Assembly (NCBI RefSeq): GCF_009729205.1
Contig: NZ_VTHB01000002.1
Span: 186,001-250,000 of the forward strand
From: Mycobacteroides sp. CBMA 271
GTDB taxonomy: Bacteria > Actinomycetota > Actinomycetes > Mycobacteriales > Mycobacteriaceae
Direction of reading: 5' to 3'
DNA: 64,000 nt
Translations under genes and position numbers: made by a program
The notes under the pieces: generated by a model
What the model was told of the DNA's origin: nothing
What the model saw: only the letters and a program-made list of their open reading frames with translations
Databases searched by the model: none
Shown: positions 19,142 through 27,935 of the stretch, in pieces
How the letters are laid out: each line of letters starts with the position of its first letter
How positions within the stretch are numbered: position 1 is the stretch's first letter

Positions 19142-19858
19142 ATGGACACCACCGTCGACGAGATCGCGGATGGCATCTTCCGGTTCTCGACCTGGATCCC
19201 GGACATCACCGAACACGGCTTCACCTTCAATCAGTTTCTCCTCACCGGCGAGCAGCCGTTCCTGTTTCATACCGGCCAGAGATTCCTATACGCCAATGTG
19301 TCCCAAGCGGTTTCACGTGTCATTCCGCCGGATTCGCTGCGCTGGATTTCCTTCGGCCATGTCGAGGCCGACGAATGCGGCTCGGTGAACCAGTTCCTTG
19401 CCAACGCCCCACATGCCGAAGTGATCCACAGCCCGTTGGCATGCATGCTTTCACTCAATGACATGTGCGACCGGGCGCCCGTCGCGGTGGGTGAGAAAGC
19501 GCACGACATCGGCGGGCACCGTCTGCGATTCCTAGCCACCCCGCATATCCCCCACAACTGGGAGGCAGGGCTCTGGTTCGACGAGACCACCGCGACACTG
19601 TTCTGCGGAGACCTGTTCACCCACACCGGACAATGCCCGGCACTCACCGAATCCGATTGCGTAGCACCGGCCTTAGCCGCCGAGGGGCTCTTCCACGCGA
19701 CGGGCATGACGACCACACTCGCGCCGACACTCGATCAGCTGGCCGCCCTCGAACCCACCACATTGGCCATCATGCACGGATCGTCATACGTGGGTGACGG
19801 AGCCGCACAGCTACAGGCACTCCGGGAGGGATACCTCGAGCTCGCCGCGCAGACGTAG
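19142..19858 (+). CDS. Metallo-beta-lactamase-fold protein (flavodiiron-like)
   Basis: A 238-residue MBL-fold protein. The metal motif is GHVEADECGS (His73, Glu75, Asp77), the flavodiiron variant HxExD rather than HxHxDH. It is followed by HIPHNWEAG, GDLF and IMHGSS, which supply the remaining ligands. No flavodoxin domain is attached, so it is a stand-alone diiron-type oxidoreductase candidate. It diverges from the lipoprotein gene, and its stop lies 5 bp from the convergent ccdA-like stop. Confidence 0.8.
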   Translation: MDTTVDEIADGIFRFSTWIPDITEHGFTFNQFLLTGEQPFLFHTGQRFLYANVSQAVSRVIPPDSLRWISFGHVEADECGSVNQFLANAPHAEVIHSPLACMLSLNDMCDRAPVAVGEKAHDIGGHRLRFLATPHIPHNWEAGLWFDETTATLFCGDLFTHTGQCPALTESDCVAPALAAEGLFHATGMTTTLAPTLDQLAALEPTTLAIMHGSSYVGDGAAQLQALREGYLELAAQT

Positions 19859-19863
19859 ATCAT

Positions 19864-20730
19864 TCAGTCGGTGTCGCGTCGGCCAGAACGCCGGACGGCA
19901 TACGAACTCGATACCGCGACAATGACAATCAGCGTGATGCCGCCTACCAGCGGCCATACCCCGGTGGCGTCCACCATGTTCACCAACCAGTTCTGCACCT
20001 TGCTCGCGGCGTTGATCACCGGATCGTCGGCAGTCCCGTCACCGAAGTTCATCCGTATCTCATAGTAGCCGTAATAGGTGACGTACAGACCGGTCAGCAG
20101 CACGATGACCCCGGCGATGCGGCCCACATACGGGAGGACCTTGCGCATGCTCGCCTGCACCGAATTCCCCAGCAGCGCAACGGCCAATGCCGCCACACCC
20201 ACGGTGACTGCCATACCCGCCCCGTAGGCGATGAACGCAAGCACCCCCGACACGATGGAGCCCTGCTTGAAGGTGGTGCTGATAACCGCCAGGAACGGCC
20301 CGACCGTGCAGGACAGCGATGCCACCGCATAGGTGAGCCCGTACCCGTACATCGAGAGCAGTGAGGACGTCGGCGTCCCACCGGAGACCCGCGGCAGCAT
20401 GACGGTGAGTTCACGCCCGGATAGCAGCCAGATGGACAGCGCCACAAGCGCGATACCAATCACCACCGTGGCGAATGGCATGTACCTTCCGGCCGAGGCG
20501 ACCACCGGCGAGATGACAAGCCCGAAGATGCCGAACACCGTCAGGAACCCGGCGGCCATCGCTACGGTGGCGGTCGCTGCCCGCGTCACCGCAGTCAACC
20601 TTGAGGTCGTGCCATCGCTGCCGGCGATCACCAGCCCGAGATAACCAGGGAGAAAAGCGAAGCCACAGGGGTTGAGCGCGGCGACCAGCCCCGCTCCCAA
20701 CGCGAAAGTAAGTGCCGCGGTGTCAATCAC
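19864..20730 (-). CDS. ccdA: CcdA/DsbD-like thiol transporter
   Basis: A membrane protein of about 288 residues with six or seven helices that moves reducing equivalents across the membrane to exported thioredoxin-like proteins. Two hallmark Cys are visible, in ALNPCGFAFLPGYLGL (helix 1) and SLSCTVGPF (helix 4). I chose GTG at 20730 just after the upstream stop (20735), as the 11 residues before it lie in the upstream gene. It is paired with the TlpA-like lipoprotein, as Rv2877c/Rv2878c are in M. tuberculosis. Confidence 0.85.
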   Translation of the reverse strand: MIDTAALTFALGAGLVAALNPCGFAFLPGYLGLVIAGSDGTTSRLTAVTRAATATVAMAAGFLTVFGIFGLVISPVVASAGRYMPFATVVIGIALVALSIWLLSGRELTVMLPRVSGGTPTSSLLSMYGYGLTYAVASLSCTVGPFLAVISTTFKQGSIVSGVLAFIAYGAGMAVTVGVAALAVALLGNSVQASMRKVLPYVGRIAGVIVLLTGLYVTYYGYYEIRMNFGDGTADDPVINAASKVQNWLVNMVDATGVWPLVGGITLIVIVAVSSSYAVRRSGRRDTD

Positions 20731-20734
20731 GTCG

Positions 20735-21214
20735 TCAGCGCAGCTGCCCGATTTTCTTCTCAATCTCGGGACCCGAGAGCGGACTCTTGATCACCTCGGC
20801 CTTGCCCTCCGATCCCAAAAACGCGAAGGCCGGCTGACGGGTGACGTCATACAGTGCCCACACCTTCGCGTCGGTATCTGCCAGCTGCGTGAAGGTGAGG
20901 CCGTATTTGGTCACGAAGCCGCGCATGGCGGGCACCTGGTCCTGGGCGGCCACACCAATAAACGTCACGTCCGGATGCGCGGTAGCCGCCTTCTGCAGAT
21001 CGGGAGCTTCCTTCTGGCAGGTTGGGCACCACGGCGCCCAGAACCACAGCACCGCCTTCTTTCCAGCCAGGCTGCTGCCCGCGAAGTCGGCTCCGTCAAT
21101 GGTCTTCGCGGTGAAGTTCAGCAGTGTTGACGTGTCGTTCTTGTCCGCCCCGGAACAACCGGCCAAAGCCAGTGTCAATACCGCCATGACCGAAACCGCA
21201 ACGCGTGATAACAC
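20735..21214 (-). CDS. TlpA/DsbE-like thioredoxin-fold lipoprotein
   Basis: 159 residues: signal peptide, lipobox LALAGC (Cys20), then a thioredoxin fold with the active site WAPWCPTCQ (Cys63, Cys66) and the cis-Pro region VTRQPAFAF. It acts outside the membrane in disulfide exchange, as do Mpt53/DsbF-type proteins. The downstream CcdA-like partner begins 4 bp after its stop, which supports a redox relay. Confidence 0.9.
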   Translation of the reverse strand: MLSRVAVSVMAVLTLALAGCSGADKNDTSTLLNFTAKTIDGADFAGSSLAGKKAVLWFWAPWCPTCQKEAPDLQKAATAHPDVTFIGVAAQDQVPAMRGFVTKYGLTFTQLADTDAKVWALYDVTRQPAFAFLGSEGKAEVIKSPLSGPEIEKKIGQLR

Positions 21215-21302
21215 TTTCCCTCGTTTCGCCGCATACCCATCAATTCGCGCACATCCTGTCCACCCACGGTAACCGGGTGCGCAAGTCGCCCGCGTCCGGC
21301 CA

Positions 21303-22514
21303 CTACGGCTTGGACAGGTGGCCCGGCTTTTCGATGATCGTGGCCTGCGGTCGCTTCATGGATATTCCGGACGCGGGGTACCACGGCGGTCCGCCCGGCG
21401 CGTCATACGCCAAGAGCGGCTGACGGTCCGCGGTATTGACGCCGAAATAGGTGACATCGAGACCGTAGTAGTCGGCTTTCCAATACCAGTCGTCGGCCAA
21501 CGTGTTCCATCCCGCCGCGCTGGCCGGCGTCTGGTTGTAGTCGCCGTACCAACCGACCTCGCCGATGGAACATTTCAGATTGTGCGCGTTGCACCAGTTA
21601 CCAAAATTGTCGAGCCTCCAGAGGAATCCCCAGGTGTAGCCGCGATCGGCGAAGATGCTGCCCTTCGGCACCTCATAGTTGGGATCGAGCTTCTCCGGGT
21701 TGTACGGCTCGCCGTTCGTGCTGTCGAGCACCGGGTACATGTGTTGGGAGTAGACGATCTTGTTCAGCGGATCGTTGACCCAGCCGCCCGCGGGATCCGT
21801 ATCGTCGAAGTCGAAAAACCAATAGCAGCACAAAGGTTCGACCCAGATGGTCGTGCTGTCGCCGTTGTCGCGAATGGCCTTGACGACCTGATTGACATGC
21901 GTCTTGTAGGTTTCATAGGGCTGATTTCCGGGCACACGCACGTTGGCGCGGGTCGGATGATCAAAGCGCACCGGCTCGTTGAACAGGTCGTAGGCGTAAA
22001 CCGCCGGCTCATCCTTGAATGCGGTGGACAACTTGCGCCACACATCGTTGGTGATCGCGGTGGTAAGGCCCGCACCGCACACCAACGTCGTGGTAGTGCC
22101 GGGTTTCGTCCACTCACAGCCGTTATGCAGGTCGATGACGACCCGCATGCCGGCCGCCTTGATTTTTGCCACCTCGGCCCGGATCACGGTCATGTAGGGC
22201 TCAAAGAACTCGAGATTGCCCTCGGCAATGCCCGGCTGCAGATAATCCCAACTGATATTGAGACGAATCAGCTTGTGCCCATAGCTCGCCAGCTTGGTAT
22301 ACGTCGACTGGGGCTCGCCATATCCCGCCAGTTCCGGGTGGTCTTTGATCGTCACCGCTTGTGTCATCAGGGTGACGATGTTGACGCCGCGTTGCCCGTA
22401 CCCCACAGGGACGGTGGCGCGCGCTTGCCCAGGTGGAGTGACGCACATCAACGACGCCACCAACACGACGGTCGCCACCGCAGACCCCAGCCGTCTGCAG
22501 ATACTCGACATCAT
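21303..22514 (-). CDS. Secreted glycoside hydrolase family 5-like protein
   Basis: 403 residues with a Sec signal (SAVATVVLVASLMCV, cleavage near ARA). The clan A barrel has the acid/base Glu180 in AYDLFNEPV and the nucleophile Glu319 in CSIGEVGWYG. LIRLNISWDYLQPG and VVIDLHNGCEW are further GH5 strands. Several Cys (133, 146, 229, 230, 308, 315) could form disulfides. The substrate may be a beta-1,4-glucan or another beta-glycan; it cannot be fixed from sequence. It diverges from the oxidoreductase gene at 22650. Confidence 0.8.
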   Translation of the reverse strand: MMSSICRRLGSAVATVVLVASLMCVTPPGQARATVPVGYGQRGVNIVTLMTQAVTIKDHPELAGYGEPQSTYTKLASYGHKLIRLNISWDYLQPGIAEGNLEFFEPYMTVIRAEVAKIKAAGMRVVIDLHNGCEWTKPGTTTTLVCGAGLTTAITNDVWRKLSTAFKDEPAVYAYDLFNEPVRFDHPTRANVRVPGNQPYETYKTHVNQVVKAIRDNGDSTTIWVEPLCCYWFFDFDDTDPAGGWVNDPLNKIVYSQHMYPVLDSTNGEPYNPEKLDPNYEVPKGSIFADRGYTWGFLWRLDNFGNWCNAHNLKCSIGEVGWYGDYNQTPASAAGWNTLADDWYWKADYYGLDVTYFGVNTADRQPLLAYDAPGGPPWYPASGISMKRPQATIIEKPGHLSKP

Positions 22515-22649
22515 GACTACCTCTGTGATGGGCGGCCAATATGTAGCACCGCGTACCCAAACCTGTTTGATCGAGTGTAGATTCCGACGTCACTCTGGTG
22601 AAATCGACCGGAAACGGGCACACGGATAGCCCTACGTACGCTGGCAGTC

Positions 22650-23585
22650 ATGGACTTCCGGGTATTCGTTGAACCGCAGCAAGGCGCCACCTACTCCGAC
22701 CAGCTCCGGGTGGCACAGGCTGCCGAAGGACTCGGATTCTCTGCCTTCTTCAGGTCCGATCACTACCTGGCGATGGGCGGCGCCGACGGACTGCCCGGAC
22801 CCACCGACGCGTGGGTGACGCTCGGGGCCCTCGCCCGGGAGACCACCGCCATTCGGCTGGGCACCCTGGTCACCTCGGCCACGTTCCGCCATCCCGGACC
22901 GCTCGCGATCACCGTTGCCCAGGTCGACGAGATGAGCAGCGGGCGAGTTGATTTCGGGCTGGGCGCGGGGTGGTTCAACGAGGAGCACGAGGCGTACGCG
23001 ATTCCATTCCCGTCGCTTGGTGAACGGTTTGACCGGCTCGAAGAGCAGCTCGACATCCTCACCGGCCTATGGACCACCCCCACCGGCGATACCTTCTCGT
23101 ACACCGGCACGCATTACACGGTGACCGATTCACCCGGGCTGCCCAAACCCGTACAGGAACCGCATCCCCCGATCGTCATCGGCGGTCTCGGGGTCAAACG
23201 CACCCCGGCACTCGCGGCGCGGTACGCCGCCGAGTTCAATCTGCCGTTCCAGCCCGTCGACATCATCACCGACCGGTATGCGCGAGTGGCGCAAGCGGTG
23301 GAAGCCGCTGGACGGCCTGCAGATTCGATGATCTACTCGGCCGCCTTCGCGGTGTGTGTCGGTGATACGGATGCCGATATCGCACGCCGGGCAGCGAACG
23401 CCCGCCGGGACGTGGACGAGATCACCGAGAACAGCCCGCTCGCAGGCACTCCGGATGCCGTGGTGGAGAAGCTGCGCGTCTATCTCGATGCCGGTGTTCA
23501 GCGGGTCTATGTCCAGTTACTTGATATGCGCGATCTGGATCAATTGGAGTTCTTCGCCTCGACCGTAATCCCCCAGTTCGTCTGA
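22650..23585 (+). CDS. LLM-class F420-dependent oxidoreductase
   Basis: 311-residue luciferase-like TIM-barrel protein: FRSDHYLAMGG, IRLGTLVTSATFRHPG, VDFGLGAGWFNEEHEAYAI and HPPIVIGGLG are typical of the mycobacterial F420-binding branch. Substrate unknown. ATG at 22650. The following gene starts 24 bp after its stop, and a second membrane protein gene 24 bp later, so the three may form one transcript. Confidence 0.88.
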   Translation: MDFRVFVEPQQGATYSDQLRVAQAAEGLGFSAFFRSDHYLAMGGADGLPGPTDAWVTLGALARETTAIRLGTLVTSATFRHPGPLAITVAQVDEMSSGRVDFGLGAGWFNEEHEAYAIPFPSLGERFDRLEEQLDILTGLWTTPTGDTFSYTGTHYTVTDSPGLPKPVQEPHPPIVIGGLGVKRTPALAARYAAEFNLPFQPVDIITDRYARVAQAVEAAGRPADSMIYSAAFAVCVGDTDADIARRAANARRDVDEITENSPLAGTPDAVVEKLRVYLDAGVQRVYVQLLDMRDLDQLEFFASTVIPQFV

Positions 23586-23609
23586 CGGATCTGCGTTAGG
23601 CTCCGCGCG

Positions 23610-24071
23610 ATGAGTGAGCACGAAACCCCGAACGCCCCCGATGACGACGAGAGCTATTTCTCGGGGCTGCTCGAAGAGATCGACAAGCCGAAGCCGTGGT
23701 ACCGGACGGGGCCGGCAATCGTGGGCATCATCGCCGCGATCATCGCCATCGCCGCCGTGCTCATGACCATTGTGTTGGCCACAGACAAACGCGTCGTCAA
23801 CGACAACACACCGCTGACCTCGACGCCGTCGGCATCGACCGAGCCCACCTCGCCCTCTTCGGAACCGTCGACGACGACCGCCACGACCACCACGAATGAA
23901 CCGGTGGCACCCGCACAGACCTCCGAGCCCACCTACTACGAGCCCCCGAGAACCACGGAGTCGACGACGTACCAATACCCGGCGATTCCGGCGCCGCCCG
24001 CTATTCCGCAGATACCGCAGATCCCTCCAATCCCGCCGATTCCACAGATTCCGCAAATCCCGGGGCTCTAA
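23610..24071 (+). CDS. Small membrane protein with Thr/Pro-rich outer tail (KPWYR type)
   Basis: 153 residues. A short acidic cytoplasmic part ends in KPWYRTGP, followed by one membrane helix (about 35-57), a Ser/Thr/Pro-rich stretch (about 65-125) and a C-terminal run of IPQIP-type repeats ending PQIPGL. The same layout (PWY, helix, Thr/Pro tail, IPGL end) occurs in the next gene and in the Hsp70-like protein at 32765. Function unknown. The tail is likely exposed in the cell wall and could be glycosylated. Confidence 0.75.
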   Translation: MSEHETPNAPDDDESYFSGLLEEIDKPKPWYRTGPAIVGIIAAIIAIAAVLMTIVLATDKRVVNDNTPLTSTPSASTEPTSPSSEPSTTTATTTTNEPVAPAQTSEPTYYEPPRTTESTTYQYPAIPAPPAIPQIPQIPPIPPIPQIPQIPGL

Positions 24072-24095
24072 GGGAGTTGGGTTACGCTCCGGTTC

Positions 24096-24608
24096 ATGTC
24101 TTACCCGGAGCCGCCCGAAGACCCGACGATGTTCAACCAGCAGTACCACGACCAGGAGCCCGAAGGGCCCAATCCTTGGTACAAACAACCCGCGGTGCTG
24201 ATCGCGCTGGCAGGCGCCGGAGTGGCCGTTATCGCCGTAATCGCGGCACTGGTGATCACCCGCAGCGACAAGCCAGCCCCGGCGGGAACCACCAGCTCGC
24301 TGACCTCATCGACTACCAGCAGCTCAGCGCCGGCCGGCGGCCATGAGGGACACGGCGGAAGCACCACCGGCGGCAACGCCACGGTCACTGAGACCCAGAC
24401 CGTATCCGAGTCGCCAACTCAGAGCTCCGAAACGACGACAACCACCACGGCTCCGACGACCACCACGACGACGACTGAGCCGACGACGACCACCACCACC
24501 ACTCAACCGACGACCACAACAACGCAGCCCACTACGACGACGGGTCGTTCGGTAGTCATCCCGATTCCGGGCGGCGGCAACGTCGAAGTACCCGTCGGGG
24601 GTCAGTGA
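24096..24608 (+). CDS. Small membrane protein with Thr-rich outer tail (NPWYK type)
   Basis: 170 residues: short cytoplasmic part ending GPNPWYKQPA, one membrane helix (about 33-55), a Ser/Thr linker with HEGHGG, a (T)n/Pro-rich region (about 115-150), and the end VVIPIPGGGNVEVP. It is a paralog in architecture of the gene just upstream. Its stop overlaps the stop of the convergent membrane protein gene. Function unknown. Confidence 0.72.
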   Translation: MSYPEPPEDPTMFNQQYHDQEPEGPNPWYKQPAVLIALAGAGVAVIAVIAALVITRSDKPAPAGTTSSLTSSTTSSSAPAGGHEGHGGSTTGGNATVTETQTVSESPTQSSETTTTTTAPTTTTTTTEPTTTTTTTQPTTTTTQPTTTTGRSVVIPIPGGGNVEVPVGGQ

Positions 24609-25006
24609 GCCATCCGCATTCCCGGCGGGCCGGAGATTCCGCCTGGCGGGCCCGGCATCCCCTCATGGGTCTTGCCGGGTCGGCTCGGGGACGGCTCGTT
24701 CCATAGGTGGCCCGCCGCGCACATCGCGACCACGAAGCACAGCACACCGACCGGAATGGCAATCGCACGCCGCGTATCAAGCTTCGCGGCGCACTGATCG
24801 TGATAACTCGTCGAATGCTGACCAGTGATCTGGGCCCTATCGAGCTCCGCGGATCGAGTCAGGCGCGGCCCGACCGGCATTCCACAAGTCACCGCCTGTG
24901 TGCCACCGCCTGTTTCGACCTGGATCGACACCGGCGTCAACAAGATCGCCATCGCGGCAATCGTCGCGATACCGCAGACAACAGATAGGCAACCTCGCCC
25001 TCGCAT
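24602..25006 (-). CDS. Small two-helix membrane protein
   Basis: 134 residues with an N-terminal membrane helix (about 9-25), an outer loop of about 55 residues holding two Cys (TCGMPVG and HDQCAAK) that may pair, a second helix (about 80-100) and a Pro/Gly-rich cytoplasmic tail. I do not recognise the family. The stop overlaps the stop of the plus-strand gene. GC-rich codon use is normal for the window. Confidence 0.6.
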   Translation of the reverse strand: MRGRGCLSVVCGIATIAAMAILLTPVSIQVETGGGTQAVTCGMPVGPRLTRSAELDRAQITGQHSTSYHDQCAAKLDTRRAIAIPVGVLCFVVAMCAAGHLWNEPSPSRPGKTHEGMPGPPGGISGPPGMRMAH

Positions 25007-25083
25007 ACCCCGGACGCTACGCCGTCAAGGGCACGCAATGATGGCGATTCGGCATCTGCGCCAGTACAAATCGGGCACGACTT

Positions 25084-25743
25084 TTAGCAGGCAGTGCTCT
25101 TTGCGGTGCGGCAGATCGGTGCCGCCACCTTTCGCAGAACTTGCTGATCGTCGGTGTCCACCCAGGGTGCACCGACGGCACCGGTGATGGCGTTGGTCAC
25201 GGTCAGCTCGGCCACCGTTCCGGTGCCCGGGGGCGCCACCACGTATAGCCGGTACTGGGGTTGCTTGCCGCCCTGCGGTGGCAACGTCACCGTGGCGGCG
25301 TGCCCGGCCGCCAAGTCGGTCACGCTGACCTGGGCGCCGATGGGGTTGAAGCAGTGGTCCAGCCTCGCCCGCAGCGACCGATACACGGTCGACGCATATT
25401 GATCGGTGACCCAGGTGTCGCCCGGCCAATGCGCGATGACCTGCACCGCCGTCCACCCGGACTCGTCCGAACTCTCTGTCGATGACGCCGATTCAGGCGA
25501 TTGCGGCAGATTCTCCCCGAGCGAGAAACACAGATTCGCCGACCAGAAAGCGGGACGATCAACCGTAACCGCGTTGCGCGACAAGGGAGCCCAGTGCGAC
25601 ACGTGGTCCATCGGAATGTCCCGCGGACTGGTCCACACGGTGTCGGGCAACGGCTTCGGGTCAGCGGCGGCCGGAACCGCCGTCGTCAGGCCAATGATCG
25701 CAGCCATCGCCGATACTGCCTGCAGCCACCCGCGCACCGTCAC
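25084..25743 (-). CDS. Secreted protein, second of a paralogous pair
   Basis: About 219 residues starting at GTG 25743, preceded by AGAGGG. A Sec signal ends near PAAAD, followed by WTSPRDIPMDHVSHWAP and a Cys-containing core, ending RTAKSTAC. The gene directly upstream has the same plan (W-P-DIPM-HW; ends PLCKGSC). It is 13 bp downstream of that gene. Probably in the iniB-iniA-iniC transcript or a unit following it. Function unknown. Confidence 0.7.
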   Translation of the reverse strand: MTVRGWLQAVSAMAAIIGLTTAVPAAADPKPLPDTVWTSPRDIPMDHVSHWAPLSRNAVTVDRPAFWSANLCFSLGENLPQSPESASSTESSDESGWTAVQVIAHWPGDTWVTDQYASTVYRSLRARLDHCFNPIGAQVSVTDLAAGHAATVTLPPQGGKQPQYRLYVVAPPGTGTVAELTVTNAITGAVGAPWVDTDDQQVLRKVAAPICRTAKSTAC

Positions 25744-25756
25744 CGACAATCCCTCT

Positions 25757-26425
25757 TTAGCAGGAGCCCTTGCACAACGGCTGGGCCAGAGCACGCAGGA
25801 CGGTCGCGTCTTCGACGGGCTTCCACGGCGAGGGCTCGCGGCCTGTGCGCGGCACCGTGACTGCCAACTCGGAGATAGTGCCCGATTCCGGGGGAACCAC
25901 GTTGTAGATATGGACTTCGCTGGCGGGGTTGTCCCGGTCCGCGCCGACCAGCAACGTCGCCGCAAAGCCGTACCACGAAGGTGCGGGGCGCAGGTCGACG
26001 CTGATCACGTCGCCGATTCCCGGGCAGTAGTTGAGCTGGGAACGGATACTGCTTTGGAACGCCGAGGCCGCATCCAGGGAGCCCTCGGGCCACTGCCCCG
26101 CCGCCTGCACTACGGACGCCGCGGTGCCCGCTGCGGTCTGCGTCGCGATACCCGAGGCCGGCGGCAGCAGGTCCGCAGATGGGCTTCCGCAGAGCCGCGA
26201 GCTGAGGAACGATGCCCGACCGGTGGTGGTCGGGCTGGCCGCTGACCAGTGATATTCGCTGTTCATGGGGATATCGCCGGGCCGGAGCCACGCAGCGGCA
26301 GGCACGGGCTTGGGCGCAGGCGCAGCCGGATTGGGGGTGGGTTCGGCTACGGCGGTCCCGGCGCCGAGGCCCAGGCCAAACCCGGCCACGAGGGCGAAAA
26401 TCGCGACGAGCAGACGCTTCATCAT
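25757..26425 (-). CDS. Secreted protein, first of a paralogous pair
   Basis: About 222 residues. Two adjacent ATG codons (26425, 26422) begin a clear signal peptide (KRLLVAIFALVAGFGLGLGA, cleavage near AVA-EP). The mature protein has a Pro-rich linker, WLRPGDIPMNSEYHW, and two Cys-bearing segments (SSRLCGSP, LNYCPGIG). It starts 4-7 bp after the iniC stop, so it is likely translated from the ini transcript. Paralogous to the next gene. Confidence 0.72.
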   Translation of the reverse strand: MMKRLLVAIFALVAGFGLGLGAGTAVAEPTPNPAAPAPKPVPAAAWLRPGDIPMNSEYHWSAASPTTTGRASFLSSRLCGSPSADLLPPASGIATQTAAGTAASVVQAAGQWPEGSLDAASAFQSSIRSQLNYCPGIGDVISVDLRPAPSWYGFAATLLVGADRDNPASEVHIYNVVPPESGTISELAVTVPRTGREPSPWKPVEDATVLRALAQPLCKGSC

Positions 26426-26429
26426 CTGC

Positions 26430-27935
26430 TCAGTATGCCGGGCGGTCGTGCTGAGACAACTGGGTGGACAGCTGGGTAAGGACACCTTCGGCACTGCGGA
26501 CAGCCGCCAGGCACAGCCGGCTAGTGAAGGGATCGTTGAGCGGATACTCGGCCCGCGCTCGCCAGCGACCCACGGCGTCCAGCGCCGCTCGCCGCGGATC
26601 GGGGCGCGTCTCGTCGAGACCTAGGCGCGCCGCGGGCTCCGTACCGGAGGCCCCGAGTAGCCGACGAACAAGCATCGTCTCGTGCTCGGTGAGCGTGGTG
26701 GTCCGCGAGGTCAGTTCAGCCAGCAGCCGCAGCTCATCGAACGCATGGGTATCGGCCAGCAATGGATCGATAGCGTCGATGACCGCGCGACCACCCTGGA
26801 CCGCATAGGTGGTGAGCACCTGCCGAGCGGACAGCAGCGCGGTATGCGATTTGAGAATGCCCGCGCGCTGCCCGAACTGGTTGGCGATGATGTTGTGCAG
26901 TTCCACCAGCCCGCTGCGTTCGAGGAGTTCCACGGCCAACCCGTTGGCATCGACAACACCGACGCGAATGACCGCTACCGAGATCCGAATGCCGAACATC
27001 CCGAATCGGTGCAGCAGCGCGGTTCGGGTCTGCACATCGAGCGGCAGCGAGTCGTCTTCGCGCACAAACCTGTCCACCGAAAGCAGGGCCTTGGCCATTA
27101 CCTGCGGGTCCAATTCGGCCAACTTCTGCAGTGCCACGAATTCCGCCTGACGCAGCGTGCGGGCAGTGAGCGCCAGCAGCCCGGCGACCGGCACGACGGC
27201 CTGACAGATCCCCGTGCGCTCCATCTCCCCGGCGAACCGGGCGGCAACCTCACGTGCGGACAACATCGCGTCGAGCCGGCCCACCCCTATCTCGTCAGCG
27301 CGCGACACCACGCCGACCACCCCGACCGCGCCCCCGCGCTCCCCGCCGACGAGCTTGCCAATCTGGGTGAGCAGCGCAATATCGGCGGCGTTCAGGCTGC
27401 GCAGCAGAAATATCACCGCGTCAACCCTGGGGACACCGTCATCGGGGACGAGTAGTGCCAGGCTGCGCTCGGAGACATCCGTGGACAACGAGGACGTTCC
27501 CGGGGTATCGATGAGGGTGATCTCATTCAATTCCGGTGCAGGCCAATGTACGTCGAGGTCGACCACCGAAGCAGGGTCAAGGCGGCCCAGCTCGAATGAC
27601 AGCCCGCCGTTCCGGCGAATCGGAATGTCCTGACGGGCGCCACCGCCCAGGTTGGCGGTGGCCTGCGGTGCAGCCCCATGCCGGAACCACGCCACGATCC
27701 GAGTGGCCTCGGTAGCATCTGTGGGCGCAATATCTTCTCCGACAAGCGCATTGACCAGAGTGGACTTGCCTGCGTTGAGCGTGCCGGCAATCGCCACCCT
27801 GATCGGTTCGTCGAGCCGGGCCGCGATGCGCCGCAGTTCGTCATGCGGCTCGGCAGCCTGGGCGTACCGAGGGTCCTGTTGATAGGCACGCATGGCATCG
27901 CCGATGATGGCGCGGGCCTGCGTGACGGTGCTCAT
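26430..27935 (-). CDS. iniC: IniC dynamin-like GTPase
   Basis: 501-residue dynamin-like protein of the isoniazid-inducible operon. The P-loop is TLNAGKST, the G3 motif DTPGTSS and the probable G4 region VSRADEIG. A helical stalk follows. No strong membrane helix is visible, unlike IniA. Start overlaps the iniA stop by 4 bp. In M. tuberculosis the operon responds to cell-wall inhibitors and IniA/IniC-type proteins act on membranes. Confidence 0.92.
   Translation of the reverse strand: MSTVTQARAIIGDAMRAYQQDPRYAQAAEPHDELRRIAARLDEPIRVAIAGTLNAGKSTLVNALVGEDIAPTDATEATRIVAWFRHGAAPQATANLGGGARQDIPIRRNGGLSFELGRLDPASVVDLDVHWPAPELNEITLIDTPGTSSLSTDVSERSLALLVPDDGVPRVDAVIFLLRSLNAADIALLTQIGKLVGGERGGAVGVVGVVSRADEIGVGRLDAMLSAREVAARFAGEMERTGICQAVVPVAGLLALTARTLRQAEFVALQKLAELDPQVMAKALLSVDRFVREDDSLPLDVQTRTALLHRFGMFGIRISVAVIRVGVVDANGLAVELLERSGLVELHNIIANQFGQRAGILKSHTALLSARQVLTTYAVQGGRAVIDAIDPLLADTHAFDELRLLAELTSRTTTLTEHETMLVRRLLGASGTEPAARLGLDETRPDPRRAALDAVGRWRARAEYPLNDPFTSRLCLAAVRSAEGVLTQLSTQLSQHDRPAY

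Noticed and set aside
21318..22580. 420-codon plus-strand frame opposite the GH5 gene
   Set aside because: The minus strand encodes a protein with signal peptide and both catalytic Glu. The plus frame is its mirror and has no start context.
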